This document shows positions 1-8,036 of a DNA stretch of 64,000 bases, piece by piece. Below the pieces are notes generated by a model. That model was given only the letters and a program-made list of their open reading frames with translations, did not search any database and was not told the DNA's origin. Positions within the stretch are counted from its first letter, which is position 1. The number at the start of each line of letters is the position of its first letter. The DNA lies in assembly GCF_015645095.1 (NCBI RefSeq), contig NZ_JADOTW010000014.1, positions 1 to 64,000 on the forward strand. Direction: 5' to 3'. The stretch is from Halomonas sp. 328 (GTDB lineage: Bacteria > Pseudomonadota > Gammaproteobacteria > Pseudomonadales > Halomonadaceae). Position numbers and translations under genes: made by a program.

Positions 1-72
1 CGCCTTTTTTCCCTTGTCTGCCCTCCCCCCGCCGACTTTGGGAAAAAGGCCAGGTTACCTACCATCCAATGG

Positions 73-107
73 CGGCGCCCCCGACTAGTGGGGGGCGCCG
101 TTTTTTT
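73..107 (+). terminator. Rho-independent terminator at left edge
   Basis: A perfect 10-bp stem (73-82 with 91-100, GC-rich) has an 8-nt loop and is followed directly by seven T residues (101-107). It points rightwards, so it should end a plus-strand gene lying left of the window. The first 72 bases contain no gene that I can support. A T6 run at 5-10 may be the tail of another terminator cut by the window edge. Confidence 0.7.
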
Positions 108-130
108 GTGGGGGCGCGAGGTGGGAAAGG

Positions 131-1219
131 CTAGCAGTGGCCCGGGGCCTCGACGACCCACTCGCTGGCCACAAAGTGGCTGGTGCAGAGTGGTGGTTCG
201 GGGCCCCGCAGCCGGGCGGCGAGGCGCCGCAGGGCCTGGCGGCGGTCGCCATTGGCCTGGTAGGGGCTCGCCAGCTGCTCGCTCTCGGCCACTGGCTGCC
301 ATGCCTCGCCCTCTCCCTCGCCCCCGCGGGTCGCCAGGGTGAAGGCGAAGGGGTGGAAGCCGGGGAAGCCCAGGCGCAAGTCGGTGGCGATCAGGGTCTC
401 CTGTCCCTCCCAGTCGAGCGTCTCATAGCGCAGGAAGGGGCCGGCGAACCAGGCCAGGCGTTCGCCCCGGGGGTGGCTCTGGGCCAGAGGCTCCCACTCG
501 GCGCCGCGACGGTAGCGCTCCAGGGACGGCTCGGCGGCACCATCGAACAGGCCCACCAGGGCCTCGTAGTGATCGTCGCCATCGATTACGGTGGCCCGCC
601 ACACCAGGGTGTTGAACGGCGTCGGCTGCACCAGGCGAGGCGCCGACTCGAGCCCCTGGGCCGCCAGCACCGGGGCCAGGCGCTGCTCCACGCTGAGCTT
701 GGCGCCGGCGGCGAAGAGCAGGTAGGCACAGGCCAGCGCCAGGCCCCAGGCGCTGGCGCGATGAACCCGGCCGCCGACCAGGGCGGCGAGGAGGCCGCCG
801 AGCAGGGCCAGGGTATAGAGCGGGTCGATGATAAAGACGATAGGGTAGGCGACGGGGGCAACGTCCAGTGGCCACCACAGCTGGGTGCCATAGGTGGTCA
901 AGGCATCCAGCAGGGGGTGGGTGACCAGGCAGAGCACGAAGAAGGTCCACCAGCGCCCCAGGGAGATATCCCGGGCCGGGGCGAAGCGCCGACACAGCAG
1001 CGCCAGCAGGCTGGCGAGGCCGGTCAGCACGAACAGCGAGTGGCTGAAGCCGCGGTGCTCGGTGACATTGGCCACGGCGTCGCCGTAGTCCAGCACCACG
1101 TCAAGATCCGGGAGGGTGCCCAGCAGGGCCCCGATCACTATCGCCTTGCGGCCCAGGCGCCGTCCCAGCACCGTGCCGCCCACCGCTGCCCCCAGGGCCG
1201 CCTGGGTCAATGAATCCAT
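131..1219 (-). CDS. YdjM-family membrane-bound metal-dependent hydrolase
   Basis: A 362-residue protein that opens with MDSLTQAALGAAVGG, the characteristic start of the YdjM/DUF457 family of membrane proteins annotated as metal-dependent hydrolases. Conserved histidine and aspartate segments are visible: PDLD near residue 38, HRGFSHS near 55, and HPLLDALTTYGT near 100. Several hydrophobic segments follow, to about residue 175. The C-terminal half is soluble and less conserved. The physiological substrate of the family is not established. The gene is monocistronic and faces the left-edge terminator; tag lies about 60 bp upstream in the same orientation. Confidence 0.85.
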   Translation of the reverse strand: MDSLTQAALGAAVGGTVLGRRLGRKAIVIGALLGTLPDLDVVLDYGDAVANVTEHRGFSHSLFVLTGLASLLALLCRRFAPARDISLGRWWTFFVLCLVTHPLLDALTTYGTQLWWPLDVAPVAYPIVFIIDPLYTLALLGGLLAALVGGRVHRASAWGLALACAYLLFAAGAKLSVEQRLAPVLAAQGLESAPRLVQPTPFNTLVWRATVIDGDDHYEALVGLFDGAAEPSLERYRRGAEWEPLAQSHPRGERLAWFAGPFLRYETLDWEGQETLIATDLRLGFPGFHPFAFTLATRGGEGEGEAWQPVAESEQLASPYQANGDRRQALRRLAARLRGPEPPLCTSHFVASEWVVEAPGHC

Positions 1220-1279
1220 AAGGTCGCTCCGAGCGTCGATAATCGTTGGATAGAGGCCTCAGGGCCCCGAGGGTTCCCG

Positions 1280-1813
1280 TCAGCGGGCCCAGGCGGGACC
1301 CGCGGCCAGGACTCGGGCCTGTATCGGGCAGTCGTCCCGGTGGGCACCGGGCAGGTAGCCGCTGCTCATCAGGAACTCGCCGACGATTTCTGGGCCGGTG
1401 AAGCGGAAGGTGCGGCGAAACAGCTTGACCCAGTCCGCATGGTTCAGGGGATGGTGCGCCTCCAGCCAGGCGTGGAAGCCGCCGTGGGAGTCGCGCAGCT
1501 CGCGCAGGACCCGGGCGTTATGGATCACTGCCTCGACCTTCAGGCGGTTGCGGATGATGCCGGCGTCGGCGAGTAGCCGGGCCCGTTCGGCCTCGCCATA
1601 GGCGGCGACCCGGTCGATCGCGAAGTCCTCGAAGGCGGCCCGGAAGGCCGCACGCTTGTTGAGCACGGTGAGCCAGGAGAGCCCCGCCTGATTGATCTCC
1701 AGTACCAGGCGTTCGAAGAGCGCGGCCTCGTCGGTGAGGGGAAAGCCATACTCATGATCATGGTAGGGGCCGTGCACGGGGTGGGACGGCGCCGTGTCGC
1801 AGTAGTGGGGCAT
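1280..1813 (-). CDS. tag: DNA-3-methyladenine glycosylase I
   Basis: Removes 3-methyladenine from alkylated DNA as the first step of base excision repair. The 177-residue protein shows the Tag signature YHDHEYG near residue 17 and QAGLSW near 42, with the preceding Glu39 at the position of the E. coli catalytic Glu38. Cys5, His18 and a C-terminal HRDDC segment match the zinc-binding Cys/His set of E. coli Tag. The start at 1813 is chosen because AGGAGT sits 5 bp upstream and the protein then aligns from its N-terminus. The upstream extension of the frame overlaps the divergent DUF411 promoter and is rejected. Confidence 0.93.
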   Translation of the reverse strand: MPHYCDTAPSHPVHGPYHDHEYGFPLTDEAALFERLVLEINQAGLSWLTVLNKRAAFRAAFEDFAIDRVAAYGEAERARLLADAGIIRNRLKVEAVIHNARVLRELRDSHGGFHAWLEAHHPLNHADWVKLFRRTFRFTGPEIVGEFLMSSGYLPGAHRDDCPIQARVLAAGPAWAR

Positions 1814-1872
1814 GGTGACTCCTGTCGTGGCGGGGTATCCTGCCGTCAATGCCTGATAAGGGGAGACGATCG

Positions 1873-2328
1873 ATGTTGGCAAGACCTATTGTACGCCGCC
1901 TGGCGGCCCTGGGGCTGGGCCTGATGCTCGCGCCCCTGGCCATCGCCGGGCCGCTGGTGGAGGTATGGAAAGATCCCGGCTGCGGCTGCTGCACCGCCTG
2001 GGCGGAGCACCTGGAGGCCGAGGGTTTCGAGGTGCGTCTCCATGACACTCGGGAGATGCGCCAGGTCAAGGTCGAGCGGGGCGTGCCGCCGCGGCTCGCC
2101 TCCTGCCATACCGCGGTGGTGGACGGCTACGTGATCGAGGGCCATGTGCCCGCCGCCGATATTCGCCGTCTGCTGGCGGAGGAGCCCGAGCTCGCCGGCC
2201 TGGCGGTGCCCGGCATGCCCCACGGCTCGCCGGGTATGGAGACCGGCCGCCTCGACGACTACACCGTCTACGGCTGGCATGCCGACGACCGTGCTCCGGA
2301 TGTCTTCCAGCGCTATATTCAGCAGTAA
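1873..2328 (+). CDS. DUF411 family exported protein (putative metal-binding)
   Basis: A 151-residue protein with an N-terminal signal sequence (hydrophobic stretch at about residues 10-24 ending AIAG), then a thioredoxin-like start with the motif DPGCGCCTAW. This Cys cluster is typical of DUF411 proteins, which are often found beside copper-resistance genes. A conserved PxLASCHTAVVDGYVIEGHVP-type segment follows (Cys near residue 79). The start at 1873 has AAGGGGAG upstream. The gene is divergent from tag and is followed 15 bp later by gloA. No copper genes are visible nearby, so a copper role is family inference only. Confidence 0.85.
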   Translation: MLARPIVRRLAALGLGLMLAPLAIAGPLVEVWKDPGCGCCTAWAEHLEAEGFEVRLHDTREMRQVKVERGVPPRLASCHTAVVDGYVIEGHVPAADIRRLLAEEPELAGLAVPGMPHGSPGMETGRLDDYTVYGWHADDRAPDVFQRYIQQ

Positions 2329-2343
2329 AGGAGAGCCCCCATT

Positions 2344-2784
2344 ATGCAATACCTACACACCATGGTTCGTGTCAGCGACCTGGAGGAATCCCTCTACTTC
2401 TACTGCGACCTGCTGGGCATGATCGAGATCAGCCGCAAGGAGAGCGAGAAGGGGCGCTTTACGCTGGTGTTCCTGGCTGCCCCGGAGGATGAGCTGGCGG
2501 CCCGGGAGAGCCGTGCGCCGATGCTCGAGCTGACCCACAACTGGGACCCGGAGGAGTACACCGGCGGGCGCAACTTCGGCCACCTGGCCTATCGGGTCAA
2601 CGACATCTATGCCCTGTGCGAGAAGCTGCAGGCCGGCGGGGTGACCATCAATCGTCCGCCCCGGGACGGCCATATGGCCTTCGTCAAGAGCCCCGACGGC
2701 ATCTCCGTGGAGTTGCTTCAGGCCGGTGAGCCCTTGCCGCCCAAGGCGCCCTGGAGCGAGATGGAGAATCACGGTACCTGGTAG
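2344..2784 (+). CDS. gloA: Lactoylglutathione lyase (glyoxalase I)
   Basis: Converts the methylglyoxal-glutathione hemithioacetal into S-lactoylglutathione, a cytosolic detoxification step. The 146-residue VOC-fold protein aligns with E. coli GloA from the first residues (LHTMVRVSDLEESLYFY). Metal ligands are in place: His5, Glu62 in LELTHNW, His80 in FGHLAY and Glu123 in SVELLQ. AAGGAG precedes the ATG. It follows the DUF411 gene closely and probably shares its transcript, which would end at the hairpin at 2801-2830. Confidence 0.9.
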   Translation: MQYLHTMVRVSDLEESLYFYCDLLGMIEISRKESEKGRFTLVFLAAPEDELAARESRAPMLELTHNWDPEEYTGGRNFGHLAYRVNDIYALCEKLQAGGVTINRPPRDGHMAFVKSPDGISVELLQAGEPLPPKAPWSEMENHGTW

Positions 2785-2800
2785 AGAGTGCCTTCGAAAA

Positions 2801-2830
2801 GACGCCGCCCGGGGAAACCCGGGCGGCGTC
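2801..2830. terminator. Bidirectional terminator between gloA and doxX-like gene
   Basis: A perfect 13-bp stem (2801-2813 with 2818-2830) has a GAAA tetraloop and sits between two convergent genes. The flanking T content is weak (TCGTTATT on the plus side), so termination efficiency is inferred from stem strength and position. Confidence 0.65.
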
Positions 2831-2847
2831 TCGTTATTGGGCACCGC

Positions 2848-3252
2848 TCAATCCGGGCGGACGGCCAGGCGCCCGCTGCCGAGGAAGATCAGCGCCGCGG
2901 CGCCAAACAGGAAGAGGCCCTGCAGCTCCAGCTGCCAGCCGCCGGTCTGGTTGAGCATAAAGAGCTCGTGGCTGTGTACCAGGGCGATGGCCACCACCAT
3001 ATTGCCGGCCATCAACAGGCCCGCCACCCGGGTCTGCCAGCCGACGATGGCCATGATCGGGGCGATCAGCTCGCCGATCAGCACCCCATAGGCGAGGAAG
3101 CTGGGCAGGCCATAGCCGGCCAGCAGGTCGCCGATCCAGTTGAGGCTACCCGGGTTGAGCAACTTGTCGATGCCGTGCAGCAGCATCAGCACGCCCACCG
3201 AGAGGCGCAGGATCAGTTTGCCCAGGGCATCGTTATGAAGGGCTCGCAGCAT
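2848..3252 (-). CDS. DoxX family membrane protein
   Basis: A 134-residue, four-helix membrane protein of the DoxX/DUF417-like group. It opens MLRALHNDALGKLILRLSVG, followed by the family motif LMLLHGIDKLL. A GVLIGELIAPIM segment and further hydrophobic helices lead to the C-terminus. AAGGAG lies 7 bp upstream of the ATG at 3252, which also matches the usual DoxX N-terminus; the longer open frame is rejected. DoxX proteins are linked to redox or oxidative-stress membrane complexes in some bacteria, but nothing here fixes a specific role. Confidence 0.85.
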   Translation of the reverse strand: MLRALHNDALGKLILRLSVGVLMLLHGIDKLLNPGSLNWIGDLLAGYGLPSFLAYGVLIGELIAPIMAIVGWQTRVAGLLMAGNMVVAIALVHSHELFMLNQTGGWQLELQGLFLFGAAALIFLGSGRLAVRPD

Positions 3253-3461
3253 AGGAAGGCTCCTTGATCGGGGAGGGGCACTGCCCCGGGTCCGTTTAGC
3301 ATAGCCGCTCCATTGTTCCCCAGTTCGCTCGTAAAGAGAATCCTGATAAATCCCGGGGGCCGGCCTGGCGACAGGGCGTTCGACGCTGGCCAAGGTGCGG
3401 GGGATAGGGCACCCTTAGGCCTTTCGGATCAGTAACCGTTGGATCGACGAGAGGAAGGACG

Positions 3462-3917
3462 ATGGTAAAGCCCTGGTGGATCGGCGCCCTGGCATTAACG
3501 CTGCTGGCGGGTTGCGGTAGCACGCCGCCGGCCCCGGAGCGGGAGGCCACGACGCCGGCGGCGAGCCGTGACGCAGACTCCCCGGTGATTGGCCCGCGCT
3601 GGCAGTTGATCCTGCTGGGCACCGACGAGCGCTGGCAGGGGGCCGAGCCGGCCTGGTTCGAGGTGGCGCCCGGACGCGGTGGCCTGCGGCTCACGGGCAG
3701 CGACGGCTGCGGCAGCCTGGATGGCAGCCTGACCCTGGACGATGGCAACCGCATCGCCATCGAGGGGCTCGGTGCGGGGCGCGACTGTGGCGCCGCACCC
3801 CAGGCGGCCCGGGCCGCCGAGATGATGCAGGGGGCCTACCGTTACCTGATCGATCACGATCGGCTGGTCTTCTTCGGCCGTGATAGCCGGGTGCTGGGGG
3901 GCTTCCAGCGCCGCTGA
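3462..3917 (+). CDS. META-domain (HslJ-like) lipoprotein
   Basis: A 151-residue protein with a lipoprotein signal peptide (lipobox LLAGC, Cys at about residue 19) and a single META domain. Within it the segment LRLTGSDGCGSLDGSLTL resembles the HslJ/META core. Two further Cys could form a disulfide. A good AGGAAGG ribosome-binding site precedes the ATG. META-domain proteins are envelope proteins, some linked to novobiocin or heat-shock phenotypes, but the molecular function is unknown. It converges on lpxT across a strong terminator. Confidence 0.8.
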   Translation: MVKPWWIGALALTLLAGCGSTPPAPEREATTPAASRDADSPVIGPRWQLILLGTDERWQGAEPAWFEVAPGRGGLRLTGSDGCGSLDGSLTLDDGNRIAIEGLGAGRDCGAAPQAARAAEMMQGAYRYLIDHDRLVFFGRDSRVLGGFQRR

Positions 3918-3931
3918 TGCCCGTCCCCACG

Positions 3932-3970
3932 GAAAAAGGCCAGGCCCGACTGACGGGCCTGGCCTTTTTC
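3932..3970. terminator. Bidirectional terminator between META lipoprotein and lpxT
   Basis: A perfect 17-bp stem (3932-3948 with 3954-3970) with a 5-nt loop carries A5 on the left arm and T5 on the right arm. It therefore reads as an intrinsic terminator on both strands between the convergent genes. Confidence 0.85.
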
Positions 3971-3985
3971 GTGGGCGTTTGAGTC

Positions 3986-4723
3986 CTAGCGAGCCGGGCG
4001 CAGCCGGGTCTTGAGAGCGATCAGGCCGCGGGTAATGGCGGCGGCGGTGCGCGGCGCCAGGGGCGTGCACAGGGCCCAGGGCAGCAGGATCAGGGCGATG
4101 GCCAGGGCCCCGAAGTAAATATCGCTGAACCAGTGGGCGCCGCCGAGGATCCGCGGCGCGCTGAGCACCATCATCAGCAGGAGGCTGACCAGGCCCACTC
4201 GGCGCCCGGCGAAGCGCCACATAAAGGCGGCGAAGATCATCAGCATCAGGCCGTGGTCGCCGGGGAAGCTGACGGTCGAGACCGCCTTGGTGGAGTAGTC
4301 CACCAGCTCGGTGATCCGGTTGGCATTGTCATAGACCAGGGTGGGGCTGGGGTGGCTATAGGTGATGACATAGGATTCGATGCGATTGACGATGCCGGCG
4401 GTGAGCAGCATGGTGATGCCGATGCCACCCCAGCGCAGCAGTCGGTGCTCCACCTGTGGATCGCGGCGCATGGCCCACAGGAAGACCGCCAGTAGCCCCA
4501 GCAGGGTGACGCCGTCGAAGGCGCGGTTGTTGGAGAGTGCCACCAGATGCACCCAGGCCATGTTGCCCTCGTGTAGCCAGGCATTGGTGGTGAAGAAGAC
4601 GGCGTCGTCCATGGCCTCCCAGATCAGCAGGTTGGGCGACCACCAGCTGAGGATCAGGGCGATCCCCAGCAGGTTGTAGAAGAGCAGTCGGGCCGGTGCG
4701 AACTCGGGGTGTTTCGGCAGCAT
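3986..4723 (-). CDS. lpxT: Lipid A 1-diphosphate synthase (Kdo2-lipid A phosphotransferase)
   Basis: An inner-membrane PAP2-superfamily enzyme that transfers phosphate from undecaprenyl diphosphate to the 1-position of lipid A. The 245-residue protein resembles E. coli LpxT (YeiU) over its whole length as I recall it: VALSNNRAFDG near residue 62, a SPTL segment followed by NRITELV, then the catalytic SFPGDHG and AFMWR. The second catalytic motif is RILGGAHWFSD. SFPGDH replaces the general PAP2 PSGH motif, which is typical of LpxT. Six membrane segments are evident. No strong Shine-Dalgarno is seen. An inverted repeat lies 55 bp upstream. Confidence 0.88.
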   Translation of the reverse strand: MLPKHPEFAPARLLFYNLLGIALILSWWSPNLLIWEAMDDAVFFTTNAWLHEGNMAWVHLVALSNNRAFDGVTLLGLLAVFLWAMRRDPQVEHRLLRWGGIGITMLLTAGIVNRIESYVITYSHPSPTLVYDNANRITELVDYSTKAVSTVSFPGDHGLMLMIFAAFMWRFAGRRVGLVSLLLMMVLSAPRILGGAHWFSDIYFGALAIALILLPWALCTPLAPRTAAAITRGLIALKTRLRPAR

Positions 4724-4777
4724 GGGGGAACATCACCTGGGAACGATTTGGCCCCATTCTAGGCGATCCCCCGATAA

Positions 4778-4792
4778 GGGAACAGTGTTCCC
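4778..4792. promoter_or_regulatory. Palindromic operator candidate upstream of lpxT
   Basis: GGGAACA-G-TGTTCCC is a perfect 7-1-7 inverted repeat placed 55 bp upstream of the lpxT start, where a repressor or activator dimer could bind. The half-site GGGAAC recurs closer to the gene, near 4727 and 4739. No regulator is known from the sequence alone. Confidence 0.4.
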
Positions 4793-4837
4793 AATGACCG
4801 CGGCGGCGTTCGCCGCCGCGACACGATAACGCAGGCC

Positions 4838-5254
4838 ATGCAGCGCTACTGCATAGACCCGCCGTTCCAGCCGTTACTGCATATACCCGCCGTGGCTGGC
4901 GTATCACTACGTGAGTGCCCGGTGGGCACGCCGCTACTGCATATACCAGCCGTGGCTGGCTTATCACTACGAGAGTGCCCGGTGAGCACGCCGCTACTGC
5001 ATATGCCAGCCGTGGCTGGCTTATCACTACGAGAGTGCCCGGTGAGCACGCCGCTACTGCATATACCAGCCGTAGCTGGCGTATTACTACGAGAGTGCCC
5101 GGTGAGCTGCGCTGTGACACGAGAACGCCGTTACTGCATATACCAGCCGTGGCTGGCCATCACTACGAGAGTGCCCGGTGAGCTGCGCTGTGACACGAGA
5201 ACGCCGTTACTGCATATACCAGCCGTGGCTGGCTACCACCGATTGCCCGGTGAG
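4838..5254. repeat. Tandem array derived from the 3' end of the 3-hydroxybutyrate dehydrogenase gene
   Basis: The element TACTGCATATACCAGCC followed by GTGGCTGG recurs at 4874, 4934, 4994, 5054, 5131 and 5207, with a degenerate extra copy at 4848. The period is exactly 60 bp in the distal part and 76-77 bp in the part nearest the gene. The copy at 5207 is the genuine end of bdhA: read on the minus strand it encodes SHGWYMQ and the stop. The other copies are out of frame or divergent. Each unit carries the dyad CCAGCC-GT-GGCTGG. No unique spacers exist, so this is not a CRISPR array. Confidence 0.9.
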
Positions 5255-5989
5255 GGCCGCCGAGGGGAAGGCGGCCAGGTGCAGGGCCACCTCGGCGATA
5301 TCCTCCAGGGTGGTGAACTGCTGATCCACGGTGTCCTTGAGCATGATATCGCGGATCACCGCCTCCTCGGAGATGCCCAGTTCCCGGGCCTGCTCGGGAA
5401 TCTGCTTGTCCACCAGGGGGGTGCGCACGAAGCCGGGACAGATCAGGTTGCTGCGAACCCCGTGGGCGGCGCCCTCCTTGGCCACGGTACGGCAAAGCCC
5501 CAGCAGGCCGTGCTTGGCGGTCACATAGGGGGCCTTGAGGGGCGAGGCCAGCTTGCTGTGTACCGAGCCCATGAACAGCAGGCAGCCGCCGCCCTGGGCG
5601 TACATCTGACGCAGGCTGGCGCGGGTGACCAGGAAGGCGCCGTCCAGGTGCACCGCCAGCACCCGGCGCCAGTCCGCCAGGCTCAGCTCGTGCAAGGGCT
5701 GGATATGCTGGATGCCGGCATTGGCCAGGGCGATATCCAGGCGTCCCCAGTGCTCCACCAGGCGGCTGACCCCCGCCTCCACGGCGGCCTCGTCGGTGAC
5801 GTCCATGACCAGGGCCAGGGCCTCGCCGCCGGTCTGGCGGATCGCCTCGGCGGTGGCCTCGGCGGCCTCGGCGTCCCGGTCGGCGATGGCCACCCGGGCC
5901 CCCGCGGCGGCGAAGCGTTCGGCCACGGCGCGGCCGATGCCACCGGCGGCGCCGGTGATCAGGGCGGTCTTGTTATCGAGTCGCATCAT
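5207..5989 (-). CDS. bdhA: 3-hydroxybutyrate dehydrogenase
   Basis: NAD-dependent oxidation of D-3-hydroxybutyrate to acetoacetate, the entry step for using poly-hydroxybutyrate monomers or external hydroxybutyrate. The 260-residue short-chain dehydrogenase has TGAAGGIG (cofactor) near residue 13, NAG near 90, catalytic Ser in MGSVHS near 142, and YVTAK near 155. The BDH-specific stretches [16 protein letters not shown] and [12 protein letters not shown] are present, as is the SHGWYMQ end. GGAGA precedes a double ATG; the second ATG at 5986 is equally possible. It is the last gene of a TRAP-transporter operon, 12 bp after the large permease. Its 3' end is tandemly duplicated downstream. Confidence 0.93.
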   Translation of the reverse strand: MMRLDNKTALITGAAGGIGRAVAERFAAAGARVAIADRDAEAAEATAEAIRQTGGEALALVMDVTDEAAVEAGVSRLVEHWGRLDIALANAGIQHIQPLHELSLADWRRVLAVHLDGAFLVTRASLRQMYAQGGGCLLFMGSVHSKLASPLKAPYVTAKHGLLGLCRTVAKEGAAHGVRSNLICPGFVRTPLVDKQIPEQARELGISEEAVIRDIMLKDTVDQQFTTLEDIAEVALHLAAFPSAALTGQSVVASHGWYMQ

Positions 5990-6001
5990 GAAGTCTCCGA
6001 A

Positions 6002-7372
6002 TCAGCGGCCGCCATAGATTTCGCTGGGCAGCCAGGTAGCCAGGGGGGCATAGAAGAACACTAGCAGCAGGCCCAGCAGCTGGATGGCCACGAAGGGGGC
6101 GACCCCCAGGTAGATATGCCGGGTGGTGATCTCCGGCGGGCAGACGCCCTTGATATAGAAGAGCGCGAAGCCCACCGGTGGCGTCAGGAAGGAGGTCTGC
6201 AGGCAGATGGCGAAGAGCATGGCGAACCACAGCGGATCGACCCCCAGGCTCATCACCACCGGCGCCACTAGCGGCAGGATGATCAGGGTGATCTCCACCC
6301 AGTCGAGGAAGAAGCCCAGCAGGAAGACCACCAGCAGGATGGTCAGCACGATCCCCGTCTCGCCGAAGGGCAGGCCGGTCAGGGCCAGGCGTACCACGTC
6401 GTCACCGCCCAGGCCCCGCAGCACCGCGGCGAACACCGTGGCCCCGATGAAGATGGCGAAGATGAAGGCAGTGGTGCGGCTGGTCTGGAAGAGCGCCTCG
6501 CGCAGGGTGTGCAGGGTCAGGCGGCGGTTGGCCAGGGCCAGCAGCATGGCCCCCAGGGCACCCACCGCCGAGGCCTCGGTGGTGGTGGCGAAGCCGGTGA
6601 AGATCGAGCCCAGCACGGCCAGGATCAGCGCCAGGGGCGGTAGCACCGCCTTGAGGACCCCCAGGAAGGCGGCCGCATCCAGGCGCTCGCGATCCTCGGG
6701 GGCCGGGGCCAGGTCCTTCTTCAGGTAGGCGGCGATCAGGATATAGGCGATATACAGCAGCCCCAGCATGATGCCGGGCACCAGGGCCGCCATGAACAGG
6801 CGCCCCACCGAGGCCTCCGGGGTGCCCAGGCGGTCGGCCATCAGCACCAGCATGATGCTGGGCGGTACCAGGATGCCCAGGGTGCCCACCGAACAGGCGG
6901 TGCCCACCGCCAGGCTCTTGTCGTACTGGGCGCGCATCATGGGGCCCAGGGAGAGCATGCCCAGCAGCACCACCGAGGCGCCGACGATGCCGGTGGAGGC
7001 GGCCAGCAGCACGCCGACGATCACCACGGTGACGGCGTAGCCGCCGCGCAGCCCGCCCAGCACCCGCACCAGGGAACTGACCAGGCGCTCGGCGATGCCC
7101 GAGCGGTCGAGCATGATGCCCATGAAGATAAACAGCGGCAGGGCCACCATCAGCTCATTGGCGACGATGCCATAGATGCGTCGATCCAGGGCGCCGATGG
7201 TGCCGCCCCAGCTGAACCACAGGTCGGCGTCGAAGAACTCCACCAGCCCATGACCGATCAGCGCGAAAAGGAAACCGATGCCGGCCAGCGACCAGGCGAC
7301 GGGGAAGCCGGCCAGCAGCAGGCCCATAAAGCTGGCGAACATCGCCAGTACCAGGAATTGTTCCAGTCCCAT
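6002..7372 (-). CDS. TRAP transporter large permease subunit (DctM)
   Basis: A 456-residue integral membrane protein, the sodium-coupled translocation subunit of a tripartite ATP-independent periplasmic transporter. It opens with hydrophobic helices and the family stretch VALPLFIFMGIMLDRSG near residue 73. GTLGILVPPSIMLVL near 167 and LDWVEITLIILPLVAPV near 352 follow. About 12-13 membrane segments are apparent. It lies between the small permease (15 bp gap) and the dehydrogenase gene (12 bp gap). This suggests that the imported substrate is a hydroxy or keto monocarboxylate such as 3-hydroxybutyrate; that substrate is an inference from context. Confidence 0.93.
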   Translation of the reverse strand: MGLEQFLVLAMFASFMGLLLAGFPVAWSLAGIGFLFALIGHGLVEFFDADLWFSWGGTIGALDRRIYGIVANELMVALPLFIFMGIMLDRSGIAERLVSSLVRVLGGLRGGYAVTVVIVGVLLAASTGIVGASVVLLGMLSLGPMMRAQYDKSLAVGTACSVGTLGILVPPSIMLVLMADRLGTPEASVGRLFMAALVPGIMLGLLYIAYILIAAYLKKDLAPAPEDRERLDAAAFLGVLKAVLPPLALILAVLGSIFTGFATTTEASAVGALGAMLLALANRRLTLHTLREALFQTSRTTAFIFAIFIGATVFAAVLRGLGGDDVVRLALTGLPFGETGIVLTILLVVFLLGFFLDWVEITLIILPLVAPVVMSLGVDPLWFAMLFAICLQTSFLTPPVGFALFYIKGVCPPEITTRHIYLGVAPFVAIQLLGLLLVFFYAPLATWLPSEIYGGR

Positions 7373-7387
7373 GGAGAACCTCGTGAC

Positions 7388-7981
7388 TCAGCGGGTGGGC
7401 GGCGTGCCGTCGCCCTCGAGGCGGCGGGGAAAGCCGAACAGCAGGGTGGCGCAACGTAGCGCCCGGGACGCCAGGGCGATGGCTACCAGGGTCAGGCCGA
7501 TGGGAATCAGGGTCTTGATGATGAAGCGGTAGGGCAGGCCGCTGGGGGCCTGGGAGCGCTCGCCGCGCTCGAAGGCGCGGTAGCCGTAGGCATAGAGGGC
7601 CTCCAGCATCAGATAAAGGATCGGCAGGGCCAGCAGGACGATACCGAGCAGCTCGATCCAGGCCTGGGCGTTCGGTGAGAAGCGCTCGCGCAGCACGTCG
7701 ACCCGCACATGGTCGTCGCTGACCACCGCATAGGCGAGGGTCAGGATCATGGTGGCGCCGAACAGGTGCCAGGAGAGCTCCTCCACGGCGATGGAGCCGC
7801 GGCCGAGGATGAAACGGTTGACCACATTGGTCAGCACCACCGCCAGGGTGGCCAGCCATAGCCAGGAGACCGCCTTGCCGATCCACAGGATGGCGCCGTC
7901 CAGACGACGGCTGAGACGATTGGTGGGCAGCACGGGGCTGCCCGCCGACCCGTGGCCGGCGGAGGAATCGGGGAGAGACAT
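7388..7981 (-). CDS. TRAP transporter small permease subunit (DctQ)
   Basis: A 197-residue membrane protein with four predicted helices. It contains the DctQ-like central segment SWHLFGATMILTLAYAV and the following DDHVRVDVL, a conserved motif of TRAP small subunits. It links the periplasmic binding protein to the large permease. A GGGGAGAGAC sequence precedes the ATG at 7981. It sits 55 bp downstream of the binding-protein gene and 15 bp before the large permease, in standard P-Q-M order on the minus strand. Confidence 0.9.
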   Translation of the reverse strand: MSLPDSSAGHGSAGSPVLPTNRLSRRLDGAILWIGKAVSWLWLATLAVVLTNVVNRFILGRGSIAVEELSWHLFGATMILTLAYAVVSDDHVRVDVLRERFSPNAQAWIELLGIVLLALPILYLMLEALYAYGYRAFERGERSQAPSGLPYRFIIKTLIPIGLTLVAIALASRALRCATLLFGFPRRLEGDGTPPTR

Positions 7982-8036
7982 GGATGACTCCGAAGCGAAG
8001 GGACCGCCGCCCGCGGGCGGCGGTCACGGTCAGGGA

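Noticed and set aside
1-72. Gene fragment at the left edge
   Set aside because: Only a T-run, an A-run and short GC-rich arms are visible. They look like terminator parts of genes outside the window.
4846-5181. Open frames through the bdhA-end array encoding repeated 20-residue peptides
   Set aside because: A 60-bp period keeps several frames open by arithmetic alone. There is no ribosome-binding site and frames on both strands look equally good.
4838-5254. CRISPR-like regular repeats
   Set aside because: The whole 60-bp unit repeats with no unique spacers, there are no cas genes, and one copy is the coding end of bdhA. It is a tandem duplication.
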